A stretch of 64,000 bases of DNA from the NCBI GenBank assembly GCA_951640165.1, contig OX621250.1:3162001-3226000 (forward strand), in the 5' to 3' direction. A program made the position numbers and the translations under genes. The notes below the pieces were generated by a model. That model did not search any database, was not told where the DNA came from, and saw only the letters and a program-made list of their open reading frames with translations. This stretch comes from Pseudoips prasinana (Eukaryota; Arthropoda; Insecta; Lepidoptera; Nolidae). This document shows, piece after piece, positions 1-9,900 of this stretch. Each line of letters begins with the position of its first letter. The stretch's first letter is position 1.

Positions 1-292
1 TTAAAATTTATAAATTATCACAGTTCCTCCCCCGTACGTGATAGCGTGATAATATGTAGCCTATATGTTGACCCGACCTCTTAGTAGTATTCATGCAAAA
101 TTTGAAGTAAATCCATGTAGTACTTTTTGAGTTTAGCCCGGACATACATACAGACAAACAGACACACAGACAAAAATTATAAAAAGTATATTTTTGGCTT
201 CGATTTCGATTGTAGATCGCGCCCCAAATATCCTTTTAAAAAATATTCAATGTACAGTTTTGACTTTCCTACAATTTTATTATATGTATAGA
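1..292 (-). mobile_element. Non-autonomous Helitron, 3' end cut by window edge
   Basis: Read on the minus strand, the element starts TCTATACATATAATAAAAT, runs through the block gtccgggctaaactcaaaaa and the words ggtcgggtcaacatatagg, and reaches the AT-rich stretch before the 3' hairpin, which lies off the window. The same order of blocks is seen complete at 36226-36521, 59483-59794 and 60876-61188. There the copy ends in a CGCGGG hairpin plus CTAG, the usual Helitron terminus. It carries no coding sequence, so it would have been moved by a helicase encoded elsewhere. Confidence 0.8.
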
Positions 293-437
293 TTATTTCC
301 TACAATCCGTGTACCTAAATATCTATATGTACCTAGAAATAATTATTAATTAAATATATATTACTACGAACATGTTCTGACTATTTACAAGCGCTTTTTT
401 AAAGTCTACGTGAATAAAAACCTTTTTTATTTTATTG
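293..437 (+). mobile_element. Family A retroelement 3' end
   Basis: 3' part of the most abundant repeat of the window. It shows cctacaatccgtgtacctaa, then gaacatgttctgactattta, caagcgctttt and gtctacgtgaataaaaacc, followed by a T-rich (TTTTATTT) end. Sense is assigned from the AATAAA-like signal just before the tail. It abuts the Helitron at 1-292 directly. A 5'-truncated LINE or LINE-dependent element is the likeliest identity; no coding region is present in this copy. Confidence 0.65.
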
Positions 438-741
438 ATGTGAAACATCTATAGCCGCACGTAAAACAGATTTCTGGCGTGGCGACGCATGCCGTGACGC
501 ATGCGCAATCGACTTTTTATTTTATCATTATGACATATTTAGTTCCTATCACAATATGTTCTTTTCTGCATATTACTTTTACAAAATAATGTCGATGTTT
601 CACATCTGCCAGGCGTCCCGTGACGGCTCACATTTTTTATTTATTTAGATCAAGTTTTTAAAATAAGTAAGTATGGGTAAATGAAGGATAGGTAATCGCT
701 TTAAATCGAATGAAACTCCGTGTCACAGGTCTTAGAGTATG
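438..741. other. Intergenic, with a pair of inverted 13-mers
   Basis: No gene seen. GATGTGAAACATC at about 436-448 recurs inverted at about 594-606, and the phrase gtgacgcatgcgcaa lies between. This could be the remnant of a small inverted-repeat element, but its ends cannot be fixed. Confidence 0.3.
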
Positions 742-875
742 GCACCAGTATCATCACTCGAATATTTCCATATGGTGTGTCCTTTAGTCGCCTATTTCGA
801 CACCCTCGGAATGGTATGGGGTAGCCCTGATATTCTTTTAAGGCCGAAAACCACACGGCTTCAACCACGTTATTA
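742..875 (-). mobile_element. LINE 3' UTR fragment (gtcgtaagaggcgactaagg type)
   Basis: On the minus strand the segment contains gccgtgtggtt, a decayed ccaccccatctc-like block and ggcgactaaagga. These match the 3' UTR seen again at 42810-42866 and 61870-62025 on the plus strand. A 111-codon frame across it on the plus strand is not a gene: it runs antisense through this repeat. Confidence 0.55.
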
Positions 876-1491
876 CTTTATAAATAGAAAAACAGATGAT
901 GGGATTTCTAGGGAGCATGACGTCCATTATAAGCAACAGTCCCTAACCAATAAGCCTTCAATAGAGAGATTGTTACCCGTCGCCGTACATCCGCGTAATA
1001 TTCTATTTGCCAGAGTTAAACCACTTACTTTTTCTATTCTTCGAGATAATGATCTCGTACTATCCGTTTATTGACGTTTGGTATAAGCAGTAAGAGGATT
1101 TAGTTCTAAGAAAATTAATTTGGATCATCAATAGGGTTTTGACATGTATTTTGCACCTATTTACATTTTGAACGTTGAACTGTAAGTTATTTTTACCACA
1201 TTCACACTAAAGTTTAAAGCCTCCTACGCACTATGTGTTTAGCTGGAATGCGGTCAGCCGTCTGCAATCAATATTGCTGACCGGCTGCCCCACATCACAG
1301 TGCGAATAAAAACTACTTTCTCGTATAAATATCTTCTGGCCAGAAGCACGGCCGGCCGTACTCAGATATATATACATGCGGCTAGCTGCATAGTGTAGGC
1401 CTAAGTTGGCGGCGTGGATGACGGTGACGAAATCACCACTCCACTTATCACATGGGGGGCATAGAAATTATCCTGAGGAAATGTCTACAAT
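876..1491. other. No recognised feature
   Basis: AT-rich unique-looking sequence between a LINE fragment and a tandem array. No repeat family, RNA gene or convincing reading frame was recognised. Confidence 0.4.
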
Positions 1492-2400
1492 GCTTTTTAT
1501 TATTCATGTTGTGCGCATCGCTAGTATTCATGCCTTGAGGCACCCACCTACTCAGCTAACAAGCACCAATTCGCAGTTAATTCCTTAGAACATAACACGC
1601 TACTCCCTAGTCTCCAAGGCGTTTTGTGTACACCGTCGGTAATATTAATAACAATCTCGTAAAAATACAAACGGCAAGTATTTTTACTAATCAATTATTT
1701 ATGTTGCGTACAATGACGGTACTCATGTCTTGTGGCACCCATCTACTCAGCTAACTAGCATAAATTTGCAGCTTATTCCCTAAAACAGAACACACAACTC
1801 CCTAGCCCCCAGGTCGTTGTATAGACACGGTCGGTAATATTAATAACGACCTCATAAGAAATACGGCAAGATTTTTTACTAATCAATTATTTATATTGTG
1901 CACAATGTTGGGACTCATGCCTTGTTGCATCCATCTACTCAGCTAATTAGCACCTATTTGCAGTTTTTCCCCTAAAACAGAACACACAACTCCCTAGTCT
2001 CCAGAGCATTGTGCAGACACGTTATATAATATTTATAGCGACCTCATAAAAAAGCATATGGGATGTTTTTTTAACGAATCAACTATTTATGTTGTGAACA
2101 ACGCTGGTACTTATGCCTGGTGGCACTCATCTACTCAGCTAACTAGCATCAATTCGTAGTTTATTCTCTAGAACATCTCCTACTCTCCAACATCTCCAAC
2201 TCACCAGTCCCCAGGACGACGTCATTAAAAAGAAATACCGAATGTTTTTTTAACTAATCCATTATTTATTTTGTGCACATCGCTGGTACTCATGGCTTGT
2301 GGCACCCATCTATTCAGCTAACTAGCATCAATTCGCAGCTTATTCCCTAGAACAGAACACGCAACTCCCTAGTCCCCAGGGCGTTGTGTAGACACGGCCC
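1492..2400. repeat. Tandem array, ~194-bp unit, about 4.7 copies
   Basis: The anchor ctactcagctaac recurs at about 1548, 1743, 1935 and 2131, and as ctattcagctaac at 2310. Spacings are 195, 192, 196 and 179. Each unit also carries a T-run followed by ctaatcaattatttatgttg, a cat(g/c)ccttgtggcaccca block, and actccctagtccccag. The units differ by point changes and small deletions, so the array is old. No coding potential is seen. It resembles a local satellite and is not seen elsewhere in the window. Confidence 0.85.
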
Positions 2401-2705
2401 GTTTTAATTATTCGTATGATATTCGCCTTGCGGACCCGCTTGAGCTGTGCTTTGATCTCGTAAGATGTTGGGTTTTGGAGATACTGTTGATTTTAGATTT
2501 TACACTTCTGAACCTTTAATTAAGTACCTGTTTTAAATAACACTCGTTTGGAATATAAATACAGGTAATAAATACAAATTAAACTTCAACAAATAACGCG
2601 TCTATTTAGTCGCCCCTTTTTTTAACTGGTATACTAATTATTGCTAACGGATATCATCCTTATTTATAAAATATTAGTTTTATCCTCCAAATTGGTCTGT
2701 ATTGG
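2401..2705. other. No recognised feature
   Basis: Intergenic sequence with simple A/T runs. Nothing recognisable. Confidence 0.4.
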
Positions 2706-2942
2706 TCTTCTTTGTTAATTCGCCGGTTATCGTGATCATGCTCGGCGTTCAAATAGATGAAGTTTAAAAAAAAGTAAGTCATTAGTTCAATCGGCTTCAA
2801 CGTTCAAAATCGATTCCGGACCAATTATGACATCACACGTGCTCATGGAAGCCGATTGAACGAATGATCTAGTAATTTTTAACCTTCATCTATTTGAACG
2901 CCGATCACGATCACGATGCCCGGCTTTAGGCGGCAGCCCCGT
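2706..2942. mobile_element. Foldback element F1, copy 1
   Basis: Imperfect inverted repeat. The left arm has cgccggttatcgtgatcatg, ctcggcgttcaaatagatga and aatcggcttcaacg. The right arm has the complements agccgattgaacga, catctatttgaacgccga and cacgatgcccggc. The centre contains cgattccggaccaattatga and catcacacgtgctcatg. A half copy lies at 3308-3430 and a longer copy at 30307-30561. There is no coding content. It is a MITE-like foldback element of uncertain superfamily. Confidence 0.7.
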
Positions 2943-3061
2943 GATCTGTATCAAAATATCAAAAAGAAGACAATATTCATACTTATAATATTACTTGTGC
3001 TGGCCGAATGTTGCCATGTTGCTAATCTCAACGGGAATTGGCCAACTATGTACGAAGGGAG

Positions 3062-3288
3062 AAGGAGGACATTCTCCTGGTCTAATCGGCCATTGCACCC
3101 ATCTCAATGAATACTAACCATCTGCCCTGGAGATATTATAGAGCACACATGTGTGCGCAAACACAGGGGCAACTTCTATTCCATCACTCTCATGATCCGA
3201 TGGGACGATTAGTGACACCACTAGAAAGAGGTCAGGTACCTTCGGGCTGATACCATACCATGAAATTTAATTAACAGAAAAATTTATA
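3062..3288 (-). mobile_element. SINE-B, diverged copy
   Basis: Shares with better copies (3927-4235, 21785-22155, 41493-41861) the order: ggaggacat, an atctgcgcgggacatatta-like block, gtgtgcgcaaacacaggggc, tctattccatcactctcatg, atccgatgggacg, aaagaggtcaggta and ttcgggctgat. The tRNA-like head, expected at the right, is lost. This copy is more decayed than the others. Confidence 0.7.
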
Positions 3289-3307
3289 TAATAATAATAA
3301 TAATAAT

Positions 3308-3430
3308 TTATAACGTCACATGTGCTACTGGTAGACGATTGAACGAATAATTTAATCATTTTTAACCTTCATTTATATGAACACCGATCACGATTACGAT
3401 AACTGGCGAATTAAACGGTAGCCCTCCAGC
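3308..3430. mobile_element. Foldback element F1, right-half copy
   Basis: Contains the central cgtcacatgtgct word and the right arm gattgaacgaataatttaat, catttttaaccttcattta, tgaacaccgatcacgattac and gataactggcgaattaa. It is the counterpart of the right half of 2706-2942; the left half is missing. Confidence 0.65.
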
Positions 3431-3780
3431 TTGGGAAATATTATGTCTTTGTCTTTTATTTTTATATTCGAGCTATGAAAAAGTTCAAACGGCAAACATA
3501 AATATTTTTTAAACGTGAACCAGATAAAACAATGGACACTGGGGGCGGATTGCAATTAAGAGTTACGATGAAACAGACACTTTGTCAATATAGAGAGCCG
3601 CGAGTGTAATGTCGGCCTTTAAGATAGCATTAATTAGGTCAAATTTCTTTTCAATTGGTTGTAGAAAATAAAAATGAATTAATTAATAAAACTTTAATAA
3701 AGTAATACTATTAATGGCTTCCGGCCGACGGCCGCTTGGGAAAAAAGGATCTCCAGTGGTGACTACGAGCCGGAAGACTC

Positions 3781-3900
3781 GGCGTGGGCAGGCCCCCTAC
3801 CAGATGGACCGATGATCTTGTGAGGGTCGCTGGAAGTCGCTGGGTGCGGGTAGTGCAAGACCGGCAATTGTGGAGATCTTTAGGCAAACTTAAATCTAGG
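3781..3900 (+). pseudogene. RTE-type LINE polyprotein, C-terminal fragment
   Basis: Plus-strand frame reads GVGRPPTRWTDDLVRVAGSR followed by WVRVVQDRQLWRSLG. This is the typical C-terminal end of RTE-like endonuclease/RT proteins of Lepidoptera (GRPxxRWxDDLVKVAGxRWMRxAQDRxxWRxLGEA). Everything upstream, including the endonuclease and RT domains, is absent; the frame is closed by a stop ~17 codons before GVGRPP. It is a 5'-truncated dead copy. The minus-strand frame over the same bases is antisense. Confidence 0.8.
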
Positions 3901-3926
3901 CATTTAAGGAAAAACACAAGATAATA

Positions 3927-4235
3927 ATGTCCTCCCGACTGAATTTCGGACACGGCGGCCAGTCTCAATGGAGACTAGCCAATTGCGCAGAACTTATTAT
4001 AGTGCGCAAGTGTGTGCGCAAATACAGGGGCACTTTCTATTCCATCAATCTCATGATCCGATGGGACGCCTAGCGACATGACCGGAGAGAGTGCAGGTAC
4101 AGGACCGACGGCTTTACTGATACTGAGAACTTTCTTTTAACGGAAAAATCACAAAATCACATTTTGGCCCGACCCTGGTTGTGAACCCAGGACCTCATCA
4201 TCTGCGATTAAACACGCTACCCACCAACGAGGCAG
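3927..4235 (-). mobile_element. SINE-B with 11-bp target-site duplication
   Basis: tRNA-derived SINE. Its minus-strand head (right end) has a box-B-like gggttcacaaccagggtc; related copies show gggttcaaatcccggg. It is followed by the body words gtcggtcctgtacctgcac, cgctaggcgtcccatcggat, gtgtgcgc and the end gccgaaattcgg..aggacat. The perfect direct repeat ACAAGATAATA flanks it at 3916-3926 and 4236-4246, which fixes the insertion borders. Such elements are transcribed by RNA polymerase III and moved by a partner LINE. Confidence 0.88.
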
Positions 4236-4246
4236 ACAAGATAATA

Positions 4247-4547
4247 GTTATCTACTAAAATAACACGTATGTATTACTCTTATTCACTTAAGTATTACTT
4301 ACACTAATTATTTTTTTATATTTGTAACTTTTATACTATCCACTATGTTTATGTAGGTACTGCATTGTGACCTTGACAAGTACAAGTGTATGTTAATACC
4401 CAAGTGCTGAATAAATTTAATTTAATTTCATTTCATTTATTTTTTCCTAATAAATAATAGGTTCGTTATAATGACACTTACATCAAAACAACACTTAAAA
4501 AGCCTTGACCTAATTATATGATGTAATCGCAAATCAATAGCGCAACA
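4247..4547. other. No recognised feature
   Basis: AT-rich spacer ending in an ATTTC-rich run near 4415-4440. Possibly a LINE tail, but not assignable. Confidence 0.35.
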
Positions 4548-4672
4548 TTTCACTACTGTACATATTTATCATGTCAATATACATATGATGTCACTACAGT
4601 GCATATTTATCATGTCAATATACATATGATGTCACTACAGTGCATATTTATCATCAATATACGTATGGGACA
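4548..4672. repeat. Tandem repeat, 41-bp unit, 3 copies
   Basis: Unit catatttatcatgtcaatat followed by acatatgatgtcactacagtg, starting at 4561, 4602 and 4643, with a partial unit before. The last copy has a small deletion (tcatcaatat). Copies are nearly identical, so the array is recent. Confidence 0.85.
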
Positions 4673-4785
4673 AACAATAAAGTTTTACACAACTATTGTA
4701 AAATATAATACGAACATTTTCTTGCTTTTAGGTAGAACGCAGAGTTCAATTATTCAATAAAACACCCATAAAACCTGTGTTCACC

Positions 4786-4838
4786 AAATAAATAAAAATA
4801 TGTTTATTATTGACAAAAATAAATCTTACCTGAGATAG
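4786..4838 (-). mobile_element. LINE-C 3' tail fragment
   Basis: The run aaatatgtttattattgacaaaaataa and the ending cttacctgagatagca match the minus-oriented LINE-C 3' end that starts at 5815 (atgtttatttttgacaaaaa, taagtcttacc). Only the last ~50 bp remain here. Confidence 0.5.
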
Positions 4839-4849
4839 CATATTTACCT

Positions 4850-5788
4850 GCTGATCTTATAAAGACCATCATAATTCCCATTGTGAAGAACAGGACTGGT
4901 GACATATCGGCCAAGGGCAATTATCGTCCTATTTCACTGGCAACGGTAATAGCGAAGGTGTTGGACAGTGTGCTTGATTCTTGCTTAAATAACTATATAC
5001 ATCTTCATGATGCACAGTTCGGGTTTCGTCCCGGACTATCCACCGAAAGCGCAATTTTAAGTCTCAAGCATACTGTTCAATATTATTTAGATCGCAAAAC
5101 GCCGCGCCGGTGTATGCCTGTTTCCTTGATCTCTCCAAGGCGTGTGACCTAGTTTCGTACGATGTGATATGGGGAAAAATGAGAGACAGGGGTATACCAA
5201 CTGAGATTTGCCGAGTTTTCCAGTATTGGTACGGAAACAAACCAACCATGTGAAGTGGGACGGTACTCTCCCTGATCCGTATAGGTTGGAATGCGGAGTG
5301 AGGCAGGGTGGTCTCACGTCTCCTAGGCTCTTCAACTTATTCGTGAATGAGCTCATAGCCGGACTTAGCACCATGCGTGTCGAATGTAGCGTTGGTGGAG
5401 TTAAGTGTAAACAACATCAGCTATGCAGACGATATGGTGCTCTTGGGACCGACTGCGAATTCAATTGGAGAGTTACTTAGGTTATGTGAGGTCTTTTCGC
5501 ACTTTTTCAAAAGTGCGAATATATGATCTTTGAGGTCGGTGGCAAGCGTCAATGGAATGGACCCGATCTACTTTTGAACGGTTCAAAAATTAACTGGGTA
5601 TCCACCATTAAATACCTAGGGCACTTTCTTGCTGACGGCCTCAAGGACAATTTGGACATTGAGAGGGAATGGAGGGCCCTGGCGGTCCAGGGCAACATGT
5701 TGGCCCGTAGGTTTGCGCGATGTACAGACCAAGTTAAAATCACCCTGTTTAAGGCATACTGTCAGAATCTGTACACGGGCAATCTGAA
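4850..5788 (+). pseudogene. Non-LTR retrotransposon reverse transcriptase, four frameshifts
   Basis: Successive plus-strand frames give RT motifs in order: GNYRPISLATVIAKVLDSVL, QFGFRPGLSTESAILSLKH, (shift near 5100) YACFLDLSKACDLVSYDVIW, (shift near 5240) YRLECGVRQGGLTSPRLFNL, (shift near 5405) NNISYADDMVLLGPTANSIG, then (shift near 5525) STIKYLGHFLADGLKDNLDI and NMLARRFARCTDQVKITLFK. The catalytic YADD box is present. Endonuclease, linker and the extreme C-terminus are absent. The LARRFARC..VKITLFKAYC block is typical of a LINE lineage widespread in Lepidoptera; I do not assign a clade. It is a 5'- and 3'-truncated, inactive copy. A (TGAAA)n run follows at 5787-5815, shared with the next element's tail. 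Confidence 0.85.
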
Positions 5789-6212
5789 ATGAAATGAAAT
5801 GAATGAAATGAAATGAAAAAATGTTTATTTTTGACAAAAAATAAGTCTTACCATACATTGCTAAATTAATACAATAAATTTGGTTGTCAAAAAAGGCCCC
5901 TATCTCAGCATTAGCTACGGCAACACAGGTGTATTACTGCAGCGCTGATCTTCCGATAGAGGCTATAAGCCTCAATGGCATAGTAAATTAAATAGAAAGT
6001 AATATAAATATATATATATAAAAAATATTAAAAATTAAAATTTAACTTAAAATTAATACATACATAACAAAAAATAAATAAATAATTTAAAACATATTTT
6101 AAAATTAAGGATAGGCAACTAAAATAAACTTATAATCTAAATAAAAACAATTCACTCATAACATTACACTACTTATAACACTAATAACGAACGATACAAA
6201 AACCCAAAATTA
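5789..6212 (-). mobile_element. LINE-C 3' UTR with (ATTTC)n tail
   Basis: Minus-oriented 3' UTR. The tail is the (GAAAT)n run at 5789-5815 on the plus strand. Next come tgtttatttttgacaaaaaa and the conserved block attagctacggcaacacagg, attactgcagcgct and ccgatagaggct. The same block recurs at 6740-6875. It joins the C-terminal coding fragment at 6213. Confidence 0.7.
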
Positions 6213-6602
6213 TCAACTTTGACTCTTTTGTTGTGATAGCAAATATTTTTTATAGCGCATACCGAAAGAGTTGACAGATTTCAAAGTATGAAAAGGTGGC
6301 GGCAGATCATTCCAAATTTTACTGGCAGCGTATCGGAAACTACCACGGAATGCAGCAGTCCTGTGGGTTTGTGTACACATAAGGTAGGAGGAGGCCCTTG
6401 TTTTATAAGTATTATGTTCTCGTGACCAGAACAGCTTCTCGTACAGGTATGTGGGACGCCCATTCGTTACTACACCAAACAGTAGGGATGCCAGATGAAG
6501 CTTTCTGCGTAAAGCCATCTTCATCATATTACCGGAGTTAAGAAACGGAGTTACGTGTGATCGTGGAGGGATATTGTAACAAAACCGGGCGCAACTCGCC
6601 AA
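6213..6602 (-). pseudogene. LINE-C RT C-terminal domain
   Basis: 129 codons read RRKLHLASLLFGVVTNGRPT, YLYEKLFWSREHNTYKTRAS, TAAFRGSFRYAASKIWNDLP and KYLLSQQ. This is the post-RT C-terminal region of CR1/Jockey-like LINEs: an R-R-x-L-H-x-x-x-L-L helix, an HNYxTR-like motif, an RTxxFxxSFxxxAxxxWNxLP block and a terminal FKxxxKxxLL helix. The frame is open to its own stop, but RT and endonuclease are missing, so the copy is dead. It ends abruptly at about 6602, where another repeat end begins. Confidence 0.8.
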
Positions 6603-6604
6603 TT

Positions 6605-6720
6605 ATTTGCCGTTTTGTACGGTTAATTGTAAATAATAACACTAGAAAATAAGCTATTTTTATGTTACTAACACTCTATGGATTTATTTGTCCGCAATAA
6701 AAGATATACAATACAATACC
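6605..6720 (+). mobile_element. Retroelement 3' end with (ATACA)n tail
   Basis: cactctatggatttatttgt then ccgcaataaaagatatacaatacaatacc: a polyadenylation-like AATAAA followed by short ATACA repeats, as at non-LTR element ends. Head-to-head with LINE-C. The family is not identified. Confidence 0.45.
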
Positions 6721-6739
6721 AGAAAGACAACAAAAATTT

Positions 6740-6875
6740 AATTGAACTCAAAAAATCTATCTATCCCCTATCAGAGTATTAGCTACGGCAACACATAATA
6801 TATTACTGCAGCGCTACCGATAGAGGCTTACATAAGCCACAATGGCATAGTAATAAACATATAAAAATAAAACAA
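6740..6875 (-). mobile_element. LINE-C 3' UTR, second fragment
   Basis: Repeats the block attagctacggcaacacata, attactgcagcgctaccgat, agaggcttacataagccaca and atggcatagtaat seen at 5898-5995. Confidence 0.7.
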
Positions 6876-6889
6876 CCTTCAAGAAGCGA

Positions 6890-7017
6890 GCCTATTATTT
6901 TCTAAAAGGCCGGCAACGCACTTGCGGCTCCTCTGATGTTGCGATTGTCCATGGACGGCGGTAATCACTTACCATCGGGTGACACACTTGCTCTGTAGCC
7001 AGCCTATTTAAAAAAAT
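6890..7017 (+). mobile_element. A-tailed LINE 3' end (ggccggcaacgc family)
   Basis: Contains aaaggccggcaacgcacttg, cggctcctctgatgttgcga, tgtccatggacggcggtaat, cacttaccatcgggtgac and an A-rich end. It matches the end of the longer copy at 45003-45262 and the copies at 24378-24480 and 36035-36145. A widespread lepidopteran non-LTR 3' end. Confidence 0.7.
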
Positions 7018-8237
7018 ATATTGAAATTATTCTAATCAAGACTGAAAAATAAAAAAGAACAGAAATACATATTAATTTATCCCAACGGTATTCAGGAAAT
7101 ATCCCATTTTACCCTTACCCCATAACGTCACTTCATCAATCAGCTCTCGATAACAAATACATTAGACTTGTTTACCATTATCGAGATTTTTCCGTTGGGG
7201 GAACAGAACGTATTTTGATTATATCGGTGTTAATATGCGTGTTTGTGAGTCTACTTTCACGTGCTTTTCGTTGAGAATGGATATTTACAGGATTATGGGA
7301 TAATACCGATGGAATATATATGATTTATACGTCTCTAAACAAGAAACAGTGAGATGGCATTTTTTTTTAAATTGGTTCATGTTAATCGTATTGGTTAAGC
7401 CCGAGTCGGCCCAAAATAGATTTTGAGAATTTTTGATAATTACTTTTGCATTTTTACTTTACCTTCTAGACCAACGAGGCAGTCAGTATTATAGTATAGT
7501 ATATAGCTATAGTTATCATATTACAAAACTTCTGATGATTTAAGTGACAAAAGTGCTAGAAATTGAGTCGCTTTAAGTTAACACAGTCATATAACGTTTA
7601 GTGTCAGTGCTTAGAGTATCGATGCGCCTGGCCAAAGACTTTCTAATGGAATCCAAATGAATTGCTTATTTATGTCATCATTTAAAATGTAATTATTTCT
7701 CTTATAATTTTCAATTCTTTTTCTATTAACATTTTATTACTGTTAAATGTATAATGTATGTGTTTGTTATCCACTAACGATTATTTCAACTAAGAATTCT
7801 TGTTCATAGTATATTATACTAGAACCAGTTTTTGTAATTATCTATAGTATACCTAATTTCCTTTTAACTAATTTTTATATCTATATAGAAATAATATGTA
7901 CGGCGTCATTCACTGGGGCCAAGTAGAATACCAGCGTTACAGTATTTTTTGCTGTAGCAAATTTGTTTTGTTTTAAGCACCTTTTAACTAATTTGTATTT
8001 AAAATAAAAGTATTTCTTTTTTTCTTTCATTTAAAAATATGTAATTAATGTACGCATACGACTATCATATATAGATGTATGTGTATAATTTTGATGGTTT
8101 CCTATCTATGAACTGGCACCGACTTCAAACCTATCTATCCTATAGGTAGCACATAAAAATTATATTATTTCATTAATATCAAAGGTCGTTTGCATAAGAG
8201 ATGTATTAAATTAAATCTTTATTAAGATATTTTTTTA
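7018..8237. other. No gene recognised; one SINE-B head remnant near 7455-7487
   Basis: AT-rich spacer. The words ctagaccaacgaggcagtca near 7464 are the tRNA-like start of SINE-B in minus orientation, with the rest lost. Nothing else could be identified. Confidence 0.4.
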
Positions 8238-8279
8238 TACTTTTTAGTGTCTAGCTCCATAGCTAGACACTAAAAAGTA
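8238..8279. repeat. Perfect hairpin, 19-bp arms, 4-nt loop
   Basis: tactttttagtgtctagct (8238-8256), loop ccat, then the exact complement agctagacactaaaaagta (8261-8279). Confidence 0.9.
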
Positions 8280-8312
8280 CGTATTCATGACCATCTAGCT
8301 AAAGAGTCTGCG

Positions 8313-8562
8313 TGCTGAGGGTTTATAGACTAGGTCTTATTAATGATCGAATAGCCATCAAGTCTGCTGAGCACAGGGCATGAGTCTATGAAGACTAGGT
8401 CTTATTAATGATCGATTACCCAACGAGTATACTGAGCAGAGGGCTCATAGCCTAGGTCTTATATAAGATTGATTAGCTAATGACTCTGCTGAGCGGAGGG
8501 CTGTTAGACTAGGTCTTATTCATGATGGATTAGCCATCGAGTGTACTGAGCAGAAGGCTGCT
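8313..8562. repeat. Tandem repeat, ~52-65-bp units, about 4.5 copies
   Basis: Anchors tgctgag / tactgag at 8313, 8365, 8430, 8488 and 8544, and aggtcttat at 8333, 8398, 8455 and 8511. Each unit reads, with variation, ctgagcagagggct, tatagactaggtcttattaa and tgatcgattagccatcgag. Unit length varies by small indels. Confidence 0.8.
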
Positions 8563-8589
8563 TTGTATTGATGATCAAGACAACGAGTC

Positions 8590-9130
8590 GAGAGAGTTCG
8601 AGTCAGACTTGCCCGTAAAAGGCGGAATGTTTCTTTCCGTAGCAGCATGTATTTGAGTTAATAGAATGGAAGGTAAATTGTGGTTTACGATTTATGACGC
8701 ATTAAAAAAAAACTACTTACTAGATCTCGTTCAAACCAATCTTCAGTGGAAGTTTGCATGGTAATGTACATAATCTACTTGTTTTAGTTTTATCATTCTC
8801 TTATTTTAGAAGTTACAGGGGGGGAGGGAACTCATTTTACGCCTTTAGAATAGTCTCTCGCGCAAACTATACAGTTAAGAAAAAATATATTATAAACCTC
8901 AATATCATTTTTGAAGACTTATCCATAGATACCCCACATGTATGGTTTATGAGCCCCCTTAATTTTAATTAATTAATGCGGTTCACGGAATACATCTGCT
9001 TACCAAGTCTCAACAGTATAGTTCTTATAGTTTCGGAAAAAGTGGCTGCGACATACGGAGGGACAGACAGACATACATGACAAATCCATAATATTTCCAT
9101 TTTTTGCCATTTGGCTACAGAACCCTAAAA
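8590..9130 (+). mobile_element. Family G repeat (CGGAACCCTAAAA type), near full length
   Basis: Head resembles agtgcgagtcggactcg..gggttccgtag in decayed form. Then come gtatttgagttaatagaatg, cttattttagaagttacagg, agtctctcgcgcaaact, accccacatgtatggt, aatgcggttcac, aacagtatagttcttatagt, ttcggaaaaagtggctg and the end ggctacagaaccctaaaaa. The same order occurs at 57918-58493; partial copies are at 21541-21705 (3' end) and 22370-22592 (5' end, inverted). The 72-codon frame inside is not conserved between copies. Family known to me only as a common lepidopteran repeat; class unresolved. Confidence 0.7.
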
Positions 9131-9605
9131 ATTGCAGCTATTCCGCATCAAACTAAAGAAGAATCACGTAAATAGGTTCATAAATCTCAGCATAATCGGT
9201 GTACGTAATAAATAAAAAATGCGCTTGTGCTAAAAGGTGCGCCTACATGCGCTTCCAAAAACGAGCGTATACGCGCGTATTAAACGCTAGTCGTCCGAAA
9301 TTGTTCTTTATGTTCATGCCAAGACACACTTGAACAGAATGAGTCTAGCTTGACTTGCTCAGATTTAAAAACGTCTGTGCCAAAGACAATTACATCGTCC
9401 ACATAAACAAAAATTTTCATACAAAAATGTCCATAAAATGAAAACTACTGGGCCAAACTTTATAAAATTTTTATGGGACCAAATGGCAACTATTCCGTAT
9501 CAAAATAAAAAAGAATCACGTAAATCGGATCATAAATATCCGAGTAATCGGTGTACATACATAAAAAAAAAATACCGGTGAACTTGAGTACCTCCTCCTT
9601 TTGAA
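9131..9605. repeat. Interspersed repeat (caactattccgtatcaaa type)
   Basis: Two related segments: gcagctattccgcatcaaac..aagaatcacgtaaataggtt (9136-9215) and ggcaactattccgtatcaaa..aagaatcacgtaaatcggat (9485-9560). The end gtacctcctccttttgaagt..gttaaaaatt matches a motif common in lepidopteran repeats. The bases between hold a short minus-strand RT-like frame, listed separately. Confidence 0.5.
9317..9418 (-). pseudogene. Possible Ty1/copia RT scrap with YVDD
   Basis: The minus-strand frame reads KIFVYVDDVIVFGTDVFKSE then QVKLDSF. YVDDxxxFG is the catalytic signature of Ty1/copia reverse transcriptase. Only ~34 codons are present, without the neighbouring RT blocks, so chance is not excluded. 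It lies between two segments of another repeat, which suggests an old insertion or a misreading. Confidence 0.35.
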
Positions 9606-9900
9606 GTCTGTTAAAAATTAAAAATGTATTTGTTACAGAAGCGACAAACTTATAATTAACAACTAAGGCCGCAGATACAGCGTAATGCGATTAACTTTCC
9701 ACTGCTGGAAATGTAGACCTACAACGTGTACCAAGAATTGATAACCATACTTTAGAAATTAAATCAACCAATATTAAGTTGATAAAACGTAGTTGTAGTT
9801 TTAAATAATTATAAAATAAAATAAAATAGAATACCTAGGCTGATGAATAACGTATTAATCATGGTGCTTCGCAACAAGAGTATAGCACCAGTATTTGAAG
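9606..9900. other. No recognised feature; (AAATA)n run near 9812-9830
   Basis: AT-rich spacer with an ATAAA-repeat microsatellite just before the LINE. Nothing else seen. Confidence 0.35.

Noticed and set aside
739..1074. 111-codon plus-strand frame as a host gene
   Set aside because: Its first part runs antisense through a LINE 3' UTR block also seen at 42810 and 61870, and no domain or intron signal supports it.
4385..4445. Promoter or polyadenylation site of a host gene (AATAAA-like words)
   Set aside because: Such words are frequent in AT-rich sequence and in retroelement tails here; no gene precedes it.
5087..5858. Minus-strand frames opposite the LINE RT
   Set aside because: They overlap in antisense the RT motifs read on the plus strand and have no motifs themselves.
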